DNA from: Tritrichomonas musculus
Lineage: Eukaryota > Parabasalia > Tritrichomonadida > Tritrichomonadidae
Reading direction: 5' to 3'
Length of the DNA: 64,000 nucleotides
Assembly (NCBI GenBank): GCA_039105265.1
Contig: JAPFFF010000012.1
Location: 1,612,001 to 1,676,000 of the forward strand
Of this stretch, positions 47,575 through 56,891 are shown piece by piece. Position 1 is the stretch's first letter. The number at the start of each line of letters is the position of its first letter. The translations under genes were made by a program, and so were the position numbers. The notes below the pieces were generated by a model. It was not told the origin of the DNA. It made no database searches and worked only from the letters and a program-made list of their open reading frames with translations.

Positions 47575-47625
47575 TTTCTCACTTTTTGAATGATTTAAAT
47601 ATTTTCATTTCATTTTTATTTTTGT

Positions 47626-47871
47626 ATGAGCAAGTGGGGGACAATCATTGTTGAAGGAATTGATGATAAAGGACCTCTTTATTATCCTCTCGATGACAAA
47701 GAAAAAAACGTTATCAAGTTTCCAAAGAAAAAAAAGCGAGTAAACTTGTATAAAAACTATTATGAACATCAAGAGAAAGAAGAAGAAGAGAAAGAAGAAC
47801 TTCTAGATGTAGGTGTTCAAACTGAAAAAACTGAACTACCTCATATAGACGAACTACTTAGTAAAATTTAA
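47626..47871 (+). CDS. Small charged protein with QT-core motif (Polinton 2)
   Basis: An 81-residue protein: a short strand-like start (MSKWGTIIVEGIDDKGPLYY), a basic run (FPKKKKRV), an acidic helix (HQEKEEEEKEELL), then DVGVQTEKTELPHIDELL at the end. The latter contains a QT-core motif also found in other Polinton proteins here. The function is unknown. It is divergent from the HNH gene, spacer 51 bp. Confidence 0.6.
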   Translation: MSKWGTIIVEGIDDKGPLYYPLDDKEKNVIKFPKKKKRVNLYKNYYEHQEKEEEEKEELLDVGVQTEKTELPHIDELLSKI

Positions 47872-47911
47872 CTTCTTTTATTTTATTGTTATTTTTTTAT
47901 TTTTGTCTTAA

Positions 47912-48160
47912 ATGAATAGCGCTCTTAACGGACTGAATAATGACGCAGAAGCTCTATATGCAAGATTTAAAGTTATTAAAGACAAGATATTTGGAAAATG
48001 TATGAATGAAGATGATGATAAAATAGCTAGTCAATTCGATATAATGATAAATATAATCAAGTCATACAAAGAACTCTTTGAAGACATTGAAAAAGCTAAG
48101 TTATTATTGAAGTCAATTGGTGCACGTATCTCTATAGCTGAACATCAAAATAGACTATGA
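47912..48160 (+). CDS. Small helical protein ending at the terminal array (Polinton 2)
   Basis: An 82-residue all-helical protein (LNNDAEALYARFKVIKDKI, DIMINIIKSYKELFEDIEKAKLLL). Its TGA stop at 48158-48160 abuts the first GGGACC unit of the right terminal array at 48161, so coding sequence runs right up to the terminal repeat. No family recognised. Confidence 0.6.
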   Translation: MNSALNGLNNDAEALYARFKVIKDKIFGKCMNEDDDKIASQFDIMINIIKSYKELFEDIEKAKLLLKSIGARISIAEHQNRL

Positions 48161-48487
48161 GGGACCCGAGGTAGTTGTTTAGGTCCCTAGTAGTAGTGGG
48201 GACCCGAGGTAGTTGTTTAGGTCCCTAGTAGTACTTCAAGAAAAACAAGTAGTGGGGACCCGAGGTAGTTGTTTAGGTCCCTAGTAGTACTTCAAGAAAC
48301 AACAAGTAGTGGGGACCCGAGGTAGTTGTTTAGGTCCCTAGTAGTACTTCAAGAAAAAACAAGTTGAAGAAAAAATTTTTTTATTTTTTTTTTTTTTTTT
48401 TATTTTTTTATTTTTATCACGAGTTCGTGTTGACGTGTGGGCTTAAGCGTAGCGTGGCCCCGCGGAAACCGACTCGTATATACTACT
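48161..48487 (-). repeat. Polinton 2 right terminal inverted repeat with subterminal array
   Basis: This is the mirror image of the left end: four 27-bp units starting GGGACCCGAG and ending AGGTCCC (starting at 48161, 48199, 48255 and about 48312), joined by TAGTAGT or by a CTTCAAGAAA...CAAGTAGT linker, followed by the T-rich tract and the GC-rich outer 70 bp that end in CGTATATACTACT. The number of units equals the left end, but the linker order and small indels differ, as expected for repeats that exchange units. Confidence 0.9.
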
Positions 48488-48915
48488 AATGAGGGAGTTT
48501 GTTTTGGAGGATCATACAGATAAAAAAGTCCATGAAGAGCAGAAGCACGTCTGCTTTGGATCATGAGAGTATCAGTAGTGATCGGCATTGATTGTGAATC
48601 AAAGAAAACTTGCCATTTCTGACGAACATCTGATTTACAATTAATGTTTAATTGACTTAATTGTCCAAAATAAATGTCAATTGTATCAAAATTAGAGTCT
48701 TTCATTCCAATTATCCAAAATCGAGAACATGTAATTTGTTGTTCAAGAATTCCTCCTAGATAAAGAACGAAGAGATGATCCTTCAAGTCAGAAGTATCCA
48801 TTTTCCAGTCTCCATAAACTTGAGTAAAATTCCAAGCAGGTATCCAATTAGCCTCTTCCGGGATTCCATCAGGTCTTTCAAATGATTCAATGAGTATCAA
48901 TAAGATAGCGAACAT
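48488..48915 (-). pseudogene. Cargo gene, 5' piece with signal peptide (Polinton 1)
   Basis: This is the N-terminal piece of a Polinton 1 gene interrupted by Polinton 2. It starts MFAILLILIESFERPDG, a short hydrophobic leader, and continues for about 140 codons with strands and cysteines (QITCSRFWIIGMKDSNF) to the insertion point at 48488. The target duplication is 48488-48492. The other piece is at 25337-25558. The gene has no counterpart in Polintons 2 and 3. A secreted or surface protein is likely; the trichomonad host or another virus may be its source. No family is recognised. Confidence 0.6.
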
Positions 48916-48994
48916 TGAAAAAAATGAAAACGGTTATGTCAGATCACATAACATTCTCAAAAAAAAAAGATTAATTTAATAAAAGTTAATTCTT

Positions 48995-50722
48995 TTATTT
49001 ATTAATTTGAAAGAATTGATATGCGTCTTCACGCAATTGATAAATTGCTGCCTTTGAGCCATCTTTGGTTTCACGGCAGTATTTGAGAACGCTGTTTCGA
49101 AAGGCTTGCATTGTTCCCACAGCATATCCATTTTCGGTGCACCAAGCTTTAAAGGATTCAAAGGCCTGCTTCTTTTGTATTCCATGGATAAATTGAGAAA
49201 CATTCAGCTGAATGAATGCTGAGTATGGATTCTTCGAAAAGTTAATAATGTCTGTTTTCTCTCTTGTCAAAGGAATGATTGTCGGATCCCATTGGGAAAG
49301 ATCAATTCTTCTGAACCAAGATAACAGGATCGAAAAAAAAATCAGGAGTGAAGGACCCATAAAGATTATTAAAATAGTCTTTATCTCCTCGTTTTTCTGC
49401 TGAAACTTCCATAACTATGTATCGTCTATCATCTTCTGCTATTTTGATTGGTGCAAAATTGTTCGAAAGGAAGATAAAGTTGGCAACATTTTGCTGAGTA
49501 AAGACGTCCTGATACTTCTTGTGAATGTCAATTGACTCTTCCGTGATCAATGTCTTTAAGGTGTCGTCATCATATTTCTTGTTGCCGATAAAACTCTTTA
49601 CTTCATTACACACAAGCAACATTTTATACATCAAACTTCCATTAAATTTGCCTGTGAGATAATCAAGTTTGGCATCAGGATTGGCATAACCACCAAAAAG
49701 TTTACAAATAGTGTCAGTAAACGTGTTTTTCCCAGTACCCTGCATACCTGTTATGACGAGTGCTGTTTTGGTCTTTTTTCCAATATTTTGGATAATATAC
49801 GATATCCAGGATATGACATAATTGAAAACATCTTTTCTTTTTTTGCATATGATGGCAAAAATATGAGAAAGGAATGGCTGAATAACTTCTTGTCTTATAT
49901 TTTGTCCAAAGCATAAAGGATAATCAAATCCCTGGAAGAATTGAAACACATCCAATCGTCCGGTGTAGAATGCCATCTGCTCTATTGTCAAAAAGTTTGT
50001 ATTTGTTCCTTCCTGCAAAACTTTATATGCTGTAATTGCTTTTGTCGTTTGCCCAAAGTTATTGACTTTAGTTTTTGATTGAACTGTGCCATAGTGGTGA
50101 ATGTCAGTTGTGCATGATTGTACTTTGGGTCTCTCACTTTGAGGAGAAAAATTGATGGCACAACATCAATATGTTTAGCAACTCTGACAAGATCAGTCAT
50201 GAATTCCCCGACTCTGATGCCAAACCCTGTGCTTTTCCTATAGTCTTTGTGTCTGATGCTAGTTAATGAAAAATGGGTATATGTTTCAATTTGAGCTGAG
50301 TCATTAATGGTGTTATTAAAGTACGTCTCAAGCATGTAATTCCTCTGTCTTTGAGGTAAACAGTTTAAGAAATCGAATAACCATCTGTTCCCTTTGAGAG
50401 TTTGATTATTTAGCCAATTTTCTTCGACAAATTCTTCACTATTTCCCTCTTTGAGACACCACCATCTTTTCATGATTTGCTTTTTGAAATCGGTCTTATA
50501 TGGTGCAATAGATATTGAATTGAATACCTGACCAAAATTCTCTTCGTTTGGTTCCAACAATGAATAAAGGGCCAATAAATCATCACCGTCAAGTTTAATT
50601 GGGTTATTGTTGACACAAAGATCATTATCATTAAAATCTGGGTGGTAATGTGGCAGGACATTTTGAATTATTATTTGGTCTTCATCGTTACTATCATCCA
50701 AATAAGGATCTTCTTCAGTCAT
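48995..50722 (-). pseudogene. D5-like SF3 helicase-primase (Polinton 1)
   Basis: A helicase-primase gene spread over three frames, about two breaks. The central part has SF3/D5 motifs: Walker A GMQGTGKNTFTD, then LTGKFNGSLMYKMLLVCNEV (Walker B), TLKTLITEESIDIHKK, motif C-like FIFLSNN and EDDRRYIVMEVS. This order is that of the D5/DUF5906-type helicases in virophages, Polinton-like viruses and large DNA viruses. The N-terminal part begins MTEEDPYLDD and contains an aromatic-rich helical region, as in primase-helicase linkers. The C-terminal part ends at 48995. Such a protein unwinds DNA for replication. It occurs in Polinton 1, where no POLB gene is seen. Confidence 0.8.
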
Positions 50723-50771
50723 TTCAGAAATGTGAAGAGCTTTTTTGTTTTTTATTTTTTCTCAAAAATAA
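50723..50771. promoter_or_regulatory. Divergent spacer between helicase and bZIP-like genes
   Basis: This is the 49-bp spacer between two divergent start codons. It has a T-rich tract and TCA triplets close to each ATG. It must hold both start sites, so it is a compact bidirectional promoter by arrangement; no element is proven. Confidence 0.4.
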
Positions 50772-51002
50772 ATGTCCGGACGATTAGATCTTTCAGAATT
50801 TAATGAAACAAATGTTATCAAAAAGCTCACCAAATCAGAAAGTATACAAAATTTGAAAAGAGGACGAAAACTAAAATACGCTACTGAAGAAGAAAGACAT
50901 GAAGCTAGAAAACAACAACAAAAAGCATATAGAGAAAGGAAAAAAAGAGAATTAGAAGAATTAAGAGAAAAAGTAAATATGATAACGAATCAGCCCAATT
51001 GA
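50772..51002 (+). CDS. bZIP-like basic protein (Polinton 1)
   Basis: The 76-residue protein starts MSGRLDLSEFNETNVIKKLTK, then KRGRKLKYATEEERHEARKQ, followed by QQKAYRERKKRELEELREKV, a basic region with a short heptad stretch. The relatives at 37933-38199 and 61226-61504 share all three parts. Q..AYRERK recalls the Yap/Pap1 bZIP basic region. The gene is followed directly by the repeat array whose units contain the palindrome ATGATTCAT, close to the Gcn4/AP-1 site ATGACTCAT. This suggests that the protein could bind the array; unproven. Confidence 0.7.
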   Translation: MSGRLDLSEFNETNVIKKLTKSESIQNLKRGRKLKYATEEERHEARKQQQKAYRERKKRELEELREKVNMITNQPN

Positions 51003-51039
51003 ATACCTAATTGGCTTGTATTTTATTTTTGTTTTTCCT

Positions 51040-51395
51040 ATAAAGTATTCAATAATTATTCAATGATTCATGCGTCCAATAAAATTCAATGATTCATGCG
51101 TCCAATAAAATTCAATGATTCATGCGTCCAATAAAATTCAATGATTCATGCGTCCAATAAAAAAACATTCAATAATTCATGCGGCCATGACCTTATGAAG
51201 TATTCAATTTTCTTGCGGACAAAAAAAATTCAATGATTCATGCGGACAAAAAAAAATCAATGATTCAAGAATTCAATGATTCATGCGGACAAAAAAAATT
51301 CAATGATTCATGCGGACAAAAAAAATTCAATGATTCATGCGTCCAATAAAATTCAATGATTCATGCGGACAAAAAAAATTCAATGATTCATGCAG
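51040..51395. repeat. Tandem-repeat array with ATGATTCAT palindromes (Polinton 1)
   Basis: There are eleven CAATGATTCA cores, ten of them followed by T and so forming the palindrome ATGATTCAT. Two unit types alternate: a 25-bp unit with TGCGTCCAATAAAATT and a 26-bp unit with TGCGGACAAAAAAAATT. Two degenerate copies and a 45-bp interruption occur near 51165-51215. There are no unique spacers. The array lies between convergent genes, bZIP-like (plus) and acidic small protein (minus), as do arrays in Polintons 2 and 3 that have other sequences. Confidence 0.93.
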
Positions 51396-51401
51396 TAATG
51401 T

Positions 51402-51821
51402 TTAGTAAAAAATTTTTGTGTATATTGTTAATCTTTTATTTTTTATTCTAATACGCTTATTAGAAAACATTGTTCTTATTTCAAGTATATGTGCAAGTCC
51501 TTTTTTGGTTAAATTTGTGCCAAAATAACTATTATATAAATCTCTGAGTTCATTGGCATAATAATTATCTTTTCTGAGAGATTTATAAAATGTCAAGAAT
51601 TTGGGATTGATATGGAGGCTATCTGGTATTTTGGCTTTTGGACTTAATTCGAAACTAGGAATTTTATCTTCTTGAGAAGATATATGTAATGACCGTGAGA
51701 TATCTTTCCCCAATTTTTCTATTTGATTATCAAGATGCCAGAGCTCTTTGTCTTCTTCTGTTAACTCATAATGAACTAAAGAATCAAGAAAATCAGTTTC
51801 GTCTTCAAAGTATTCAGACAT
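51402..51821 (-). CDS. Small acidic conserved Polinton protein (Polinton 1)
   Basis: From ATG 51821 (MSEYFEDETDFLDSLVHYEL) the protein has 139 residues. The C-terminal half contains NYYANELRDLYNSYFGTNL and KNKRLTIYTK, matching the relatives at 37079-37504 and 61830-62242 (NLYNMFFGHELP and a basic tail). A longer frame upstream of 51821 is AT-driven and not supported by the relatives. Its 3' end faces the array. Function unknown; a small DNA-binding protein is possible. Confidence 0.7.
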   Translation of the reverse strand: MSEYFEDETDFLDSLVHYELTEEDKELWHLDNQIEKLGKDISRSLHISSQEDKIPSFELSPKAKIPDSLHINPKFLTFYKSLRKDNYYANELRDLYNSYFGTNLTKKGLAHILEIRTMFSNKRIRIKNKRLTIYTKIFY

Positions 51822-52187
51822 AAAAAGTGTGAACTTTTTCAAAAGAATTTTCAAATTATATAGAAAAACATTTTTTAGAATAAAAATAACTATTTTATAA
51901 ATATGTATATTTAATGTAGATATTAAATAATAGTTTAGATTTAAAAAATAAAATACTTTGGAATAAAATTTACATTCTCTCAATTTATTGAAATATTTTT
52001 AATAATTTGTTTTTTAATAATAATCATAAAAATAATATATATACTTAATATAGATAATTAATAATTAATCGTTAGATTAAAACTAATTATTTATTATAAA
52101 AATGATCGGACATTCAATTTTGTGAGAAACGATAATTGAGAGAATAAATTATTCTTAAAAACCGCCATTGCTGACCATTTTTTTTTA
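51822..52187. promoter_or_regulatory. Divergent spacer upstream of giant gene (Polinton 1)
   Basis: This is a 366-bp AT-rich spacer between two divergent genes. No coding frame. In Polinton 2 the same acidic-protein gene is followed in this direction by the coiled-coil, POLB and beta-rich genes before the giant gene; here none of them is visible. Confidence 0.45.
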
Positions 52188-55100
52188 ATGTTCTTCAACA
52201 ACAACAACAACAACAATCTAAACTCAAAACAAAGACGAATCATCAAACGTCAAATCCAAAGAATGCCAATGCTTAATGACATGCAAATGACAAATCAGAA
52301 TCAATTACTGCAACTCTTGCTGAACAAACAAGACTCGAAAAGTATCCTTACTGTTATTTTGGTTCTTCTTGGTTCAGGAATTACGGGAATGGTAATCACA
52401 AGTGCATTCAAAAAGATTCGTGCCAAAAAAATTGAAAATGGACGTTTAGCATTAAGCACGAGCAATTTTGAAGGAGGGCAATTGTTGGATATTAATAATG
52501 GCATTATTATTGATGGAAATGGAAATGATAATAATGATGATGATAATAATGATGACGATATGAGAGACCCTAGTTTTCAGGGATGGATCGATACAACAAA
52601 TAGAAATATTCGAAATATTATTCAGCAACATAATGTTTTAGAAGAAAGAGTCTCAAATATAAGAGAATGCAATTGTAATGATAATAATAATAATAATAAT
52701 CAAAGATTTTTTGGCCAAATTTCTCAACAACAACATCTTGACATTCAACAATTAATTCAAAAGCAAAATCATTTAATAATTGATAATAGTGTCGGCTCTT
52801 TTGTTGATGCGATGTTTCAACCAGAAATATATCAAGAAGCAGCAACTCAAGTGAACACAACGATAAAAAGACGACGAAAAAAGAAAGAAAAAGTGAATGT
52901 AATTGACACATCACATGATCGTTCTTTTCAAAGAGATGAAAATTATGTTTTTGACATATTAACTGATCATTGGGTTCTTCACAATAATTCTAATTTTCAA
53001 TCTGGTTGGCGAACAAATCTTAATGCACAAAATATGCCACGCAATTTTATCATTGACACTTTTCATGGTGAATGGGTTGCTGTCGGTGCAGAAAATGGTA
53101 TTCAAGAATCAAATACAGACTGGAGAACGAATCCTAGTTCAGCATTAGCAACCTTTCTGTTGCCATCTCAAATAAATGATGGTGTTTTTCGTTGGAGTGA
53201 TAGATATGATCAATGGATATTTCATGCAAATTATAACTCATATATAAATCAAGATCAAAGTGAAAGATTAGAATGGCAAAGAGATCAAAGACAACATTTT
53301 GGTGATAATTATGTTTGGAATGTTTTTGATCAAGAATGGCAAGAACATGGACAGAATTTTGAAGCTGGATGGAGAACCAATCATGAATTTGTTCCTCCTG
53401 ATAACTATGTATGGGATGATTATTTAGAAGAGTGGGTGATGTTATCATATAGAAATAGAGGTTTTGACAGAAATTGGAGAAATAGCTATTCAGAGAATGT
53501 GTCAGTTATGGTTGAATTATTAAATTCAGGCCGATTTTTAGGAAAAGGCCAAATTGTTCAATATGGAGGTGAATGGGTTTGGCGCCATCATGTAGACCCC
53601 GTTGATGATATTAAATTATTATCAGATGAAATAGCAGATATTAATATTAATAATAATTTGCCAGCAAATATTTCAGGAGTGAATTCAGTAAATGAATTAT
53701 TAGAAAGTTATGATATCAATATTTTGAAAGAAGATGGCCGAACAATTGATGAGAAAAAACCGGTTTTAGGCAATTTCAATATATTAGCGAATTTGAATGT
53801 AAATGGATTAATAAACGGTGTTGATATTGAAAAATTAGCTACGTCATCAGATAAGACAGATTCACTTTTTAATATAAAATTTGGAGTTCCAGAATTCAAT
53901 GTGAAAAATGAAAACGTTGAAGGGGATACAAAAACAATCAATAATGTAAATTATAATATATTGAAAATTAAAATAAACGATGATGATATTGAACAAAAAT
54001 TGAAAGCTTTCAATGGAAATATATTCAAAATAATTCTCAGAAAAGATGTTGTTTATGACACAGAAGGACGATATATCAAAGAATTTTTCATAAGCGTTCA
54101 TGATAATCATATTCAATGTCCGATAATAGCTTATGATGAAGAATCGAAAGGATATACAAATAAATGTTCTGAAGATAGCTCTCAATTTTTCATAGCTTTT
54201 GATGAGCGTCTCAATATTGTGCCATATACGTTATGGATGAACGGTGATTTGAGTATAATGAATCAAACAAGTCAGGATTTAATTGAATCGAATAAACCAG
54301 TTTTTAAGTGCAAAATAATTGAAGCAGATAATGCTCTCAAATTACACAAAAGTGACGTTCATTATTTCTATAAGCCTTCAATTATTTCAGATGATAATGA
54401 TTATTATAAAATGATTTTTGAAGTACCCTCAGATTATACAATACCACCGCATTTACAATTTAAATTCAAAGAATATTGTTTTGGAAATAAATGGGACTTA
54501 ATATGGGATGGAACTAAATGGGATGGCAAAAATATCCAAGGCAAATCAAATGGAAAAATAATAAACAAATGCAATACAAGAGCAAAAAAAGATGCTTATG
54601 ATGCTATTGGTGCATGTGTTATGATGAAGAATGATGACTGGAATAAACAATTCTTTACTGATAATATATGGTATACAAATGTTAATGAAAAGAATTTAAT
54701 GCAAGCATTTATCAGAAGACCTGTTAGAGGAGAAGGATGGGAAAAAGATGGCAAAATTGAATTGAAAGTGAAATTTAATGATGGCACTTTGAAAAATGGA
54801 AATGAAATAGGTGTTGATTGGGGAAACACAAATTTCAGTCATTCAGTTGAAGGCTATGATCTTTATGCAATTGAAATATTAATATATAATTATTCGAAAC
54901 GAACTTTTGAGGTGAAAAACATTGAGGAAATTTTCTTGGATATCTATTCACCAAATTCAGATATAGCAAATCGAATGTCATTTCGCCTTGAGGGAGTTCA
55001 CCATGTTGAAAGGAACGATACAGCTTATTGCGATACTATCGGTGTTCTCGATACAATTGAAAAAATCTCTTATCGTTATGAAGATTCAAAAATTGATGCA

Positions 55101-56846
55101 AGTCATAGAAATATTGAATTATATCTGAAAAAGGATTTGGTGGATCCTGTAGATGAGGTCAATTGGGATGGAATTATGAATCCTTTCAAATATATTATTC
55201 AGCAACAATTTTATGAAATAACACCAAATCCAAATGCAGCAACCACACTTTATACAGATTATAATATCACAAGTTCTAAAATCATAACCGCCGATAACAT
55301 CACGACGATGAGAAGTGATTTAAATTTAGTGACAAATAATTTGGATGTCGTATCGTACGATTTGAATGAAATGAGTCATAGAGTTAACGTACTTGATTCA
55401 GAAATGGTTCAAGTCAAAAACATAACTCAACATTTAGAGAATGACGTTAAGAATTTAAGAATTGTTTCATATACAGCCCTAGCTTTTGGTATTGCAGGTA
55501 CAGTGGGGAGTGCAGCATCTATCGGCATGCAACTTTTTCCACATGGTATCAGAATTTTAAAAGCAGCTTTTTCTAGCTTTTTCAGAGGTATGTTTAGTAG
55601 GTCCAGAGTTTTGGGTGCTCCTGATTGGACCAGATTACGAATTATGTTCGGAAATATTGCTGTTAGAAGCATAACCACCGATATTTCACCTGTTATTAAT
55701 TGGTGTAATTCAGAATATAAACAATTAGACGATATAACTTTTGATAACGAAGATGAAAATCCAGAAGAATATTCGTTATCAGTTGAAGCCGCTTATGAAT
55801 TATGTAATCAATTCAGAGAAACATTGAAACCTATTTTCAAATTATTGGCCTTAAAGATCGATGAAATAGCCAATGAATTTGAATATAATGATTTTATTTC
55901 AAAAAGTGATTTGAAAAGAGACGATACAATTGACATTAATGGCAAATTAATTGATGGCAAAATACATTTAGAAGCTGAGGATACAATAAGTGAAGGAATT
56001 ATCAAAGTCAGGATTATGATCATGAAAGTAAGCGAATATAATGATATAGACTATGAAGAGAATTATCCAATAATTCATATATCAAATGGAGAGATATCGA
56101 ACTATGAGGGCACAGAGAACTTTCCAACTGCATCTCTCCAAGACAAAACTATAATTATTGATAACCCAAAGAGACATAGAATTAGTGCAATCAGCATCAA
56201 AGAGAACACAGCGATAAGAAGTATGAAATATTCTGTAAATGATATAGCATATATGAGTGACATTGATGCGCTTAATAAAAAGATTGATCAAATAGAAGAA
56301 AACTCACATACAAACGATGAAAACATAGCAAAAATAATGAATACTTATCCTACTGTTGATGAAACAAATGAGGCTTTAGATGTGCTCAAAGGCAGAATTG
56401 AAACATTAGAGGCTGAAAATACCACATTAAAGGCTACGATAGCCGCTTTTGAAGCCAGGATTTATGCACTTGAACCACATGGGCCAACTTTGCCGGATTT
56501 CTATCAAGGGTTTACATATCATGAAGTTGGTGAAAATGATTTTATAGATATTATTGAGAGAGGAGGGGGTGTCCTTTATTTCGATATATGTTTTGTTACG
56601 TATAATGATGATACAGAATATGTTGGAGTATTTACTGATAATAATGATGTCAAACACTATGTCAGATTCAAATATGATGTAGAGACTGAGGAATGTTTTT
56701 ATTATATTGATGAATTAAATGGAAATACAGAACCCTTAACTCAAGATTCAAATGGTTATTGTAAAGTTCCAGATGAACTACAGGATTCATTTGGTTCATC
56801 ATTATATCATCGTCAAACATATCTTGAAGTTTATTCAAAACCATAA
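52188..56846 (+). CDS. Giant Trp-repeat/coiled-coil protein (Polinton 1)
   Basis: The 1552-residue protein begins with an Asn run and a basic stretch, then a membrane segment (about 53-73, SILTVILVLLGSGITGMVIT). About six degenerate repeats of the form NYVWD...EEW...GWR lie at about 247-468. Strand-rich regions follow, then the core QQFYEITPNPNAATTLYTDY (about 1005), identical in Polinton 2, a Gly/Ala-rich hydrophobic stretch (ALAFGIAGTVGSAASIG, about 1100-1118), a coiled coil (about 1359-1431) and a C-terminal domain of about 120 residues. A big virion surface or host-interaction protein is my inference. It ends 46 bp before the right terminal repeat. The frame looks whole. Confidence 0.82.
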   Translation: MFFNNNNNNNLNSKQRRIIKRQIQRMPMLNDMQMTNQNQLLQLLLNKQDSKSILTVILVLLGSGITGMVITSAFKKIRAKKIENGRLALSTSNFEGGQLLDINNGIIIDGNGNDNNDDDNNDDDMRDPSFQGWIDTTNRNIRNIIQQHNVLEERVSNIRECNCNDNNNNNNQRFFGQISQQQHLDIQQLIQKQNHLIIDNSVGSFVDAMFQPEIYQEAATQVNTTIKRRRKKKEKVNVIDTSHDRSFQRDENYVFDILTDHWVLHNNSNFQSGWRTNLNAQNMPRNFIIDTFHGEWVAVGAENGIQESNTDWRTNPSSALATFLLPSQINDGVFRWSDRYDQWIFHANYNSYINQDQSERLEWQRDQRQHFGDNYVWNVFDQEWQEHGQNFEAGWRTNHEFVPPDNYVWDDYLEEWVMLSYRNRGFDRNWRNSYSENVSVMVELLNSGRFLGKGQIVQYGGEWVWRHHVDPVDDIKLLSDEIADININNNLPANISGVNSVNELLESYDINILKEDGRTIDEKKPVLGNFNILANLNVNGLINGVDIEKLATSSDKTDSLFNIKFGVPEFNVKNENVEGDTKTINNVNYNILKIKINDDDIEQKLKAFNGNIFKIILRKDVVYDTEGRYIKEFFISVHDNHIQCPIIAYDEESKGYTNKCSEDSSQFFIAFDERLNIVPYTLWMNGDLSIMNQTSQDLIESNKPVFKCKIIEADNALKLHKSDVHYFYKPSIISDDNDYYKMIFEVPSDYTIPPHLQFKFKEYCFGNKWDLIWDGTKWDGKNIQGKSNGKIINKCNTRAKKDAYDAIGACVMMKNDDWNKQFFTDNIWYTNVNEKNLMQAFIRRPVRGEGWEKDGKIELKVKFNDGTLKNGNEIGVDWGNTNFSHSVEGYDLYAIEILIYNYSKRTFEVKNIEEIFLDIYSPNSDIANRMSFRLEGVHHVERNDTAYCDTIGVLDTIEKISYRYEDSKIDASHRNIELYLKKDLVDPVDEVNWDGIMNPFKYIIQQQFYEITPNPNAATTLYTDYNITSSKIITADNITTMRSDLNLVTNNLDVVSYDLNEMSHRVNVLDSEMVQVKNITQHLENDVKNLRIVSYTALAFGIAGTVGSAASIGMQLFPHGIRILKAAFSSFFRGMFSRSRVLGAPDWTRLRIMFGNIAVRSITTDISPVINWCNSEYKQLDDITFDNEDENPEEYSLSVEAAYELCNQFRETLKPIFKLLALKIDEIANEFEYNDFISKSDLKRDDTIDINGKLIDGKIHLEAEDTISEGIIKVRIMIMKVSEYNDIDYEENYPIIHISNGEISNYEGTENFPTASLQDKTIIIDNPKRHRISAISIKENTAIRSMKYSVNDIAYMSDIDALNKKIDQIEENSHTNDENIAKIMNTYPTVDETNEALDVLKGRIETLEAENTTLKATIAAFEARIYALEPHGPTLPDFYQGFTYHEVGENDFIDIIERGGGVLYFDICFVTYNDDTEYVGVFTDNNDVKHYVRFKYDVETEECFYYIDELNGNTEPLTQDSNGYCKVPDELQDSFGSSLYHRQTYLEVYSKP

Positions 56847-56891
56847 ATGTTAGCTAATTCTATTTATTTTTTTTGCTTAAACCTATCCCTA

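Larger units (their letters stand above)
25559..48487 (-). mobile_element. Polinton 2 (Maverick), nested, looks nearly whole
   Basis: A 22.9-kb Polinton with long terminal inverted repeats beginning AGTAGTATATACG, a 5-bp duplication AATGA, and a full gene set in long frames. It lies inside a cargo gene of Polinton 1, opposite in overall orientation. Parts: giant protein, small beta-rich protein, POLB with OTU-like region, coiled-coil protein, acidic protein, repeat array, bZIP-like, small proteins, major capsid, two structural candidates, ATPase, integrase, minor capsid candidate, protease, HNH and three small genes near the right end. At most about one break is suspected. Near-identical ends and intact frames point to a recent insertion. 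A close relative, Polinton 3, begins near 58419. Confidence 0.94.

Noticed and set aside
51040-51395. CRISPR-like array
   Set aside because: The units are directly contiguous with no unique spacers, lie in a eukaryotic element and have no cas-like neighbours.
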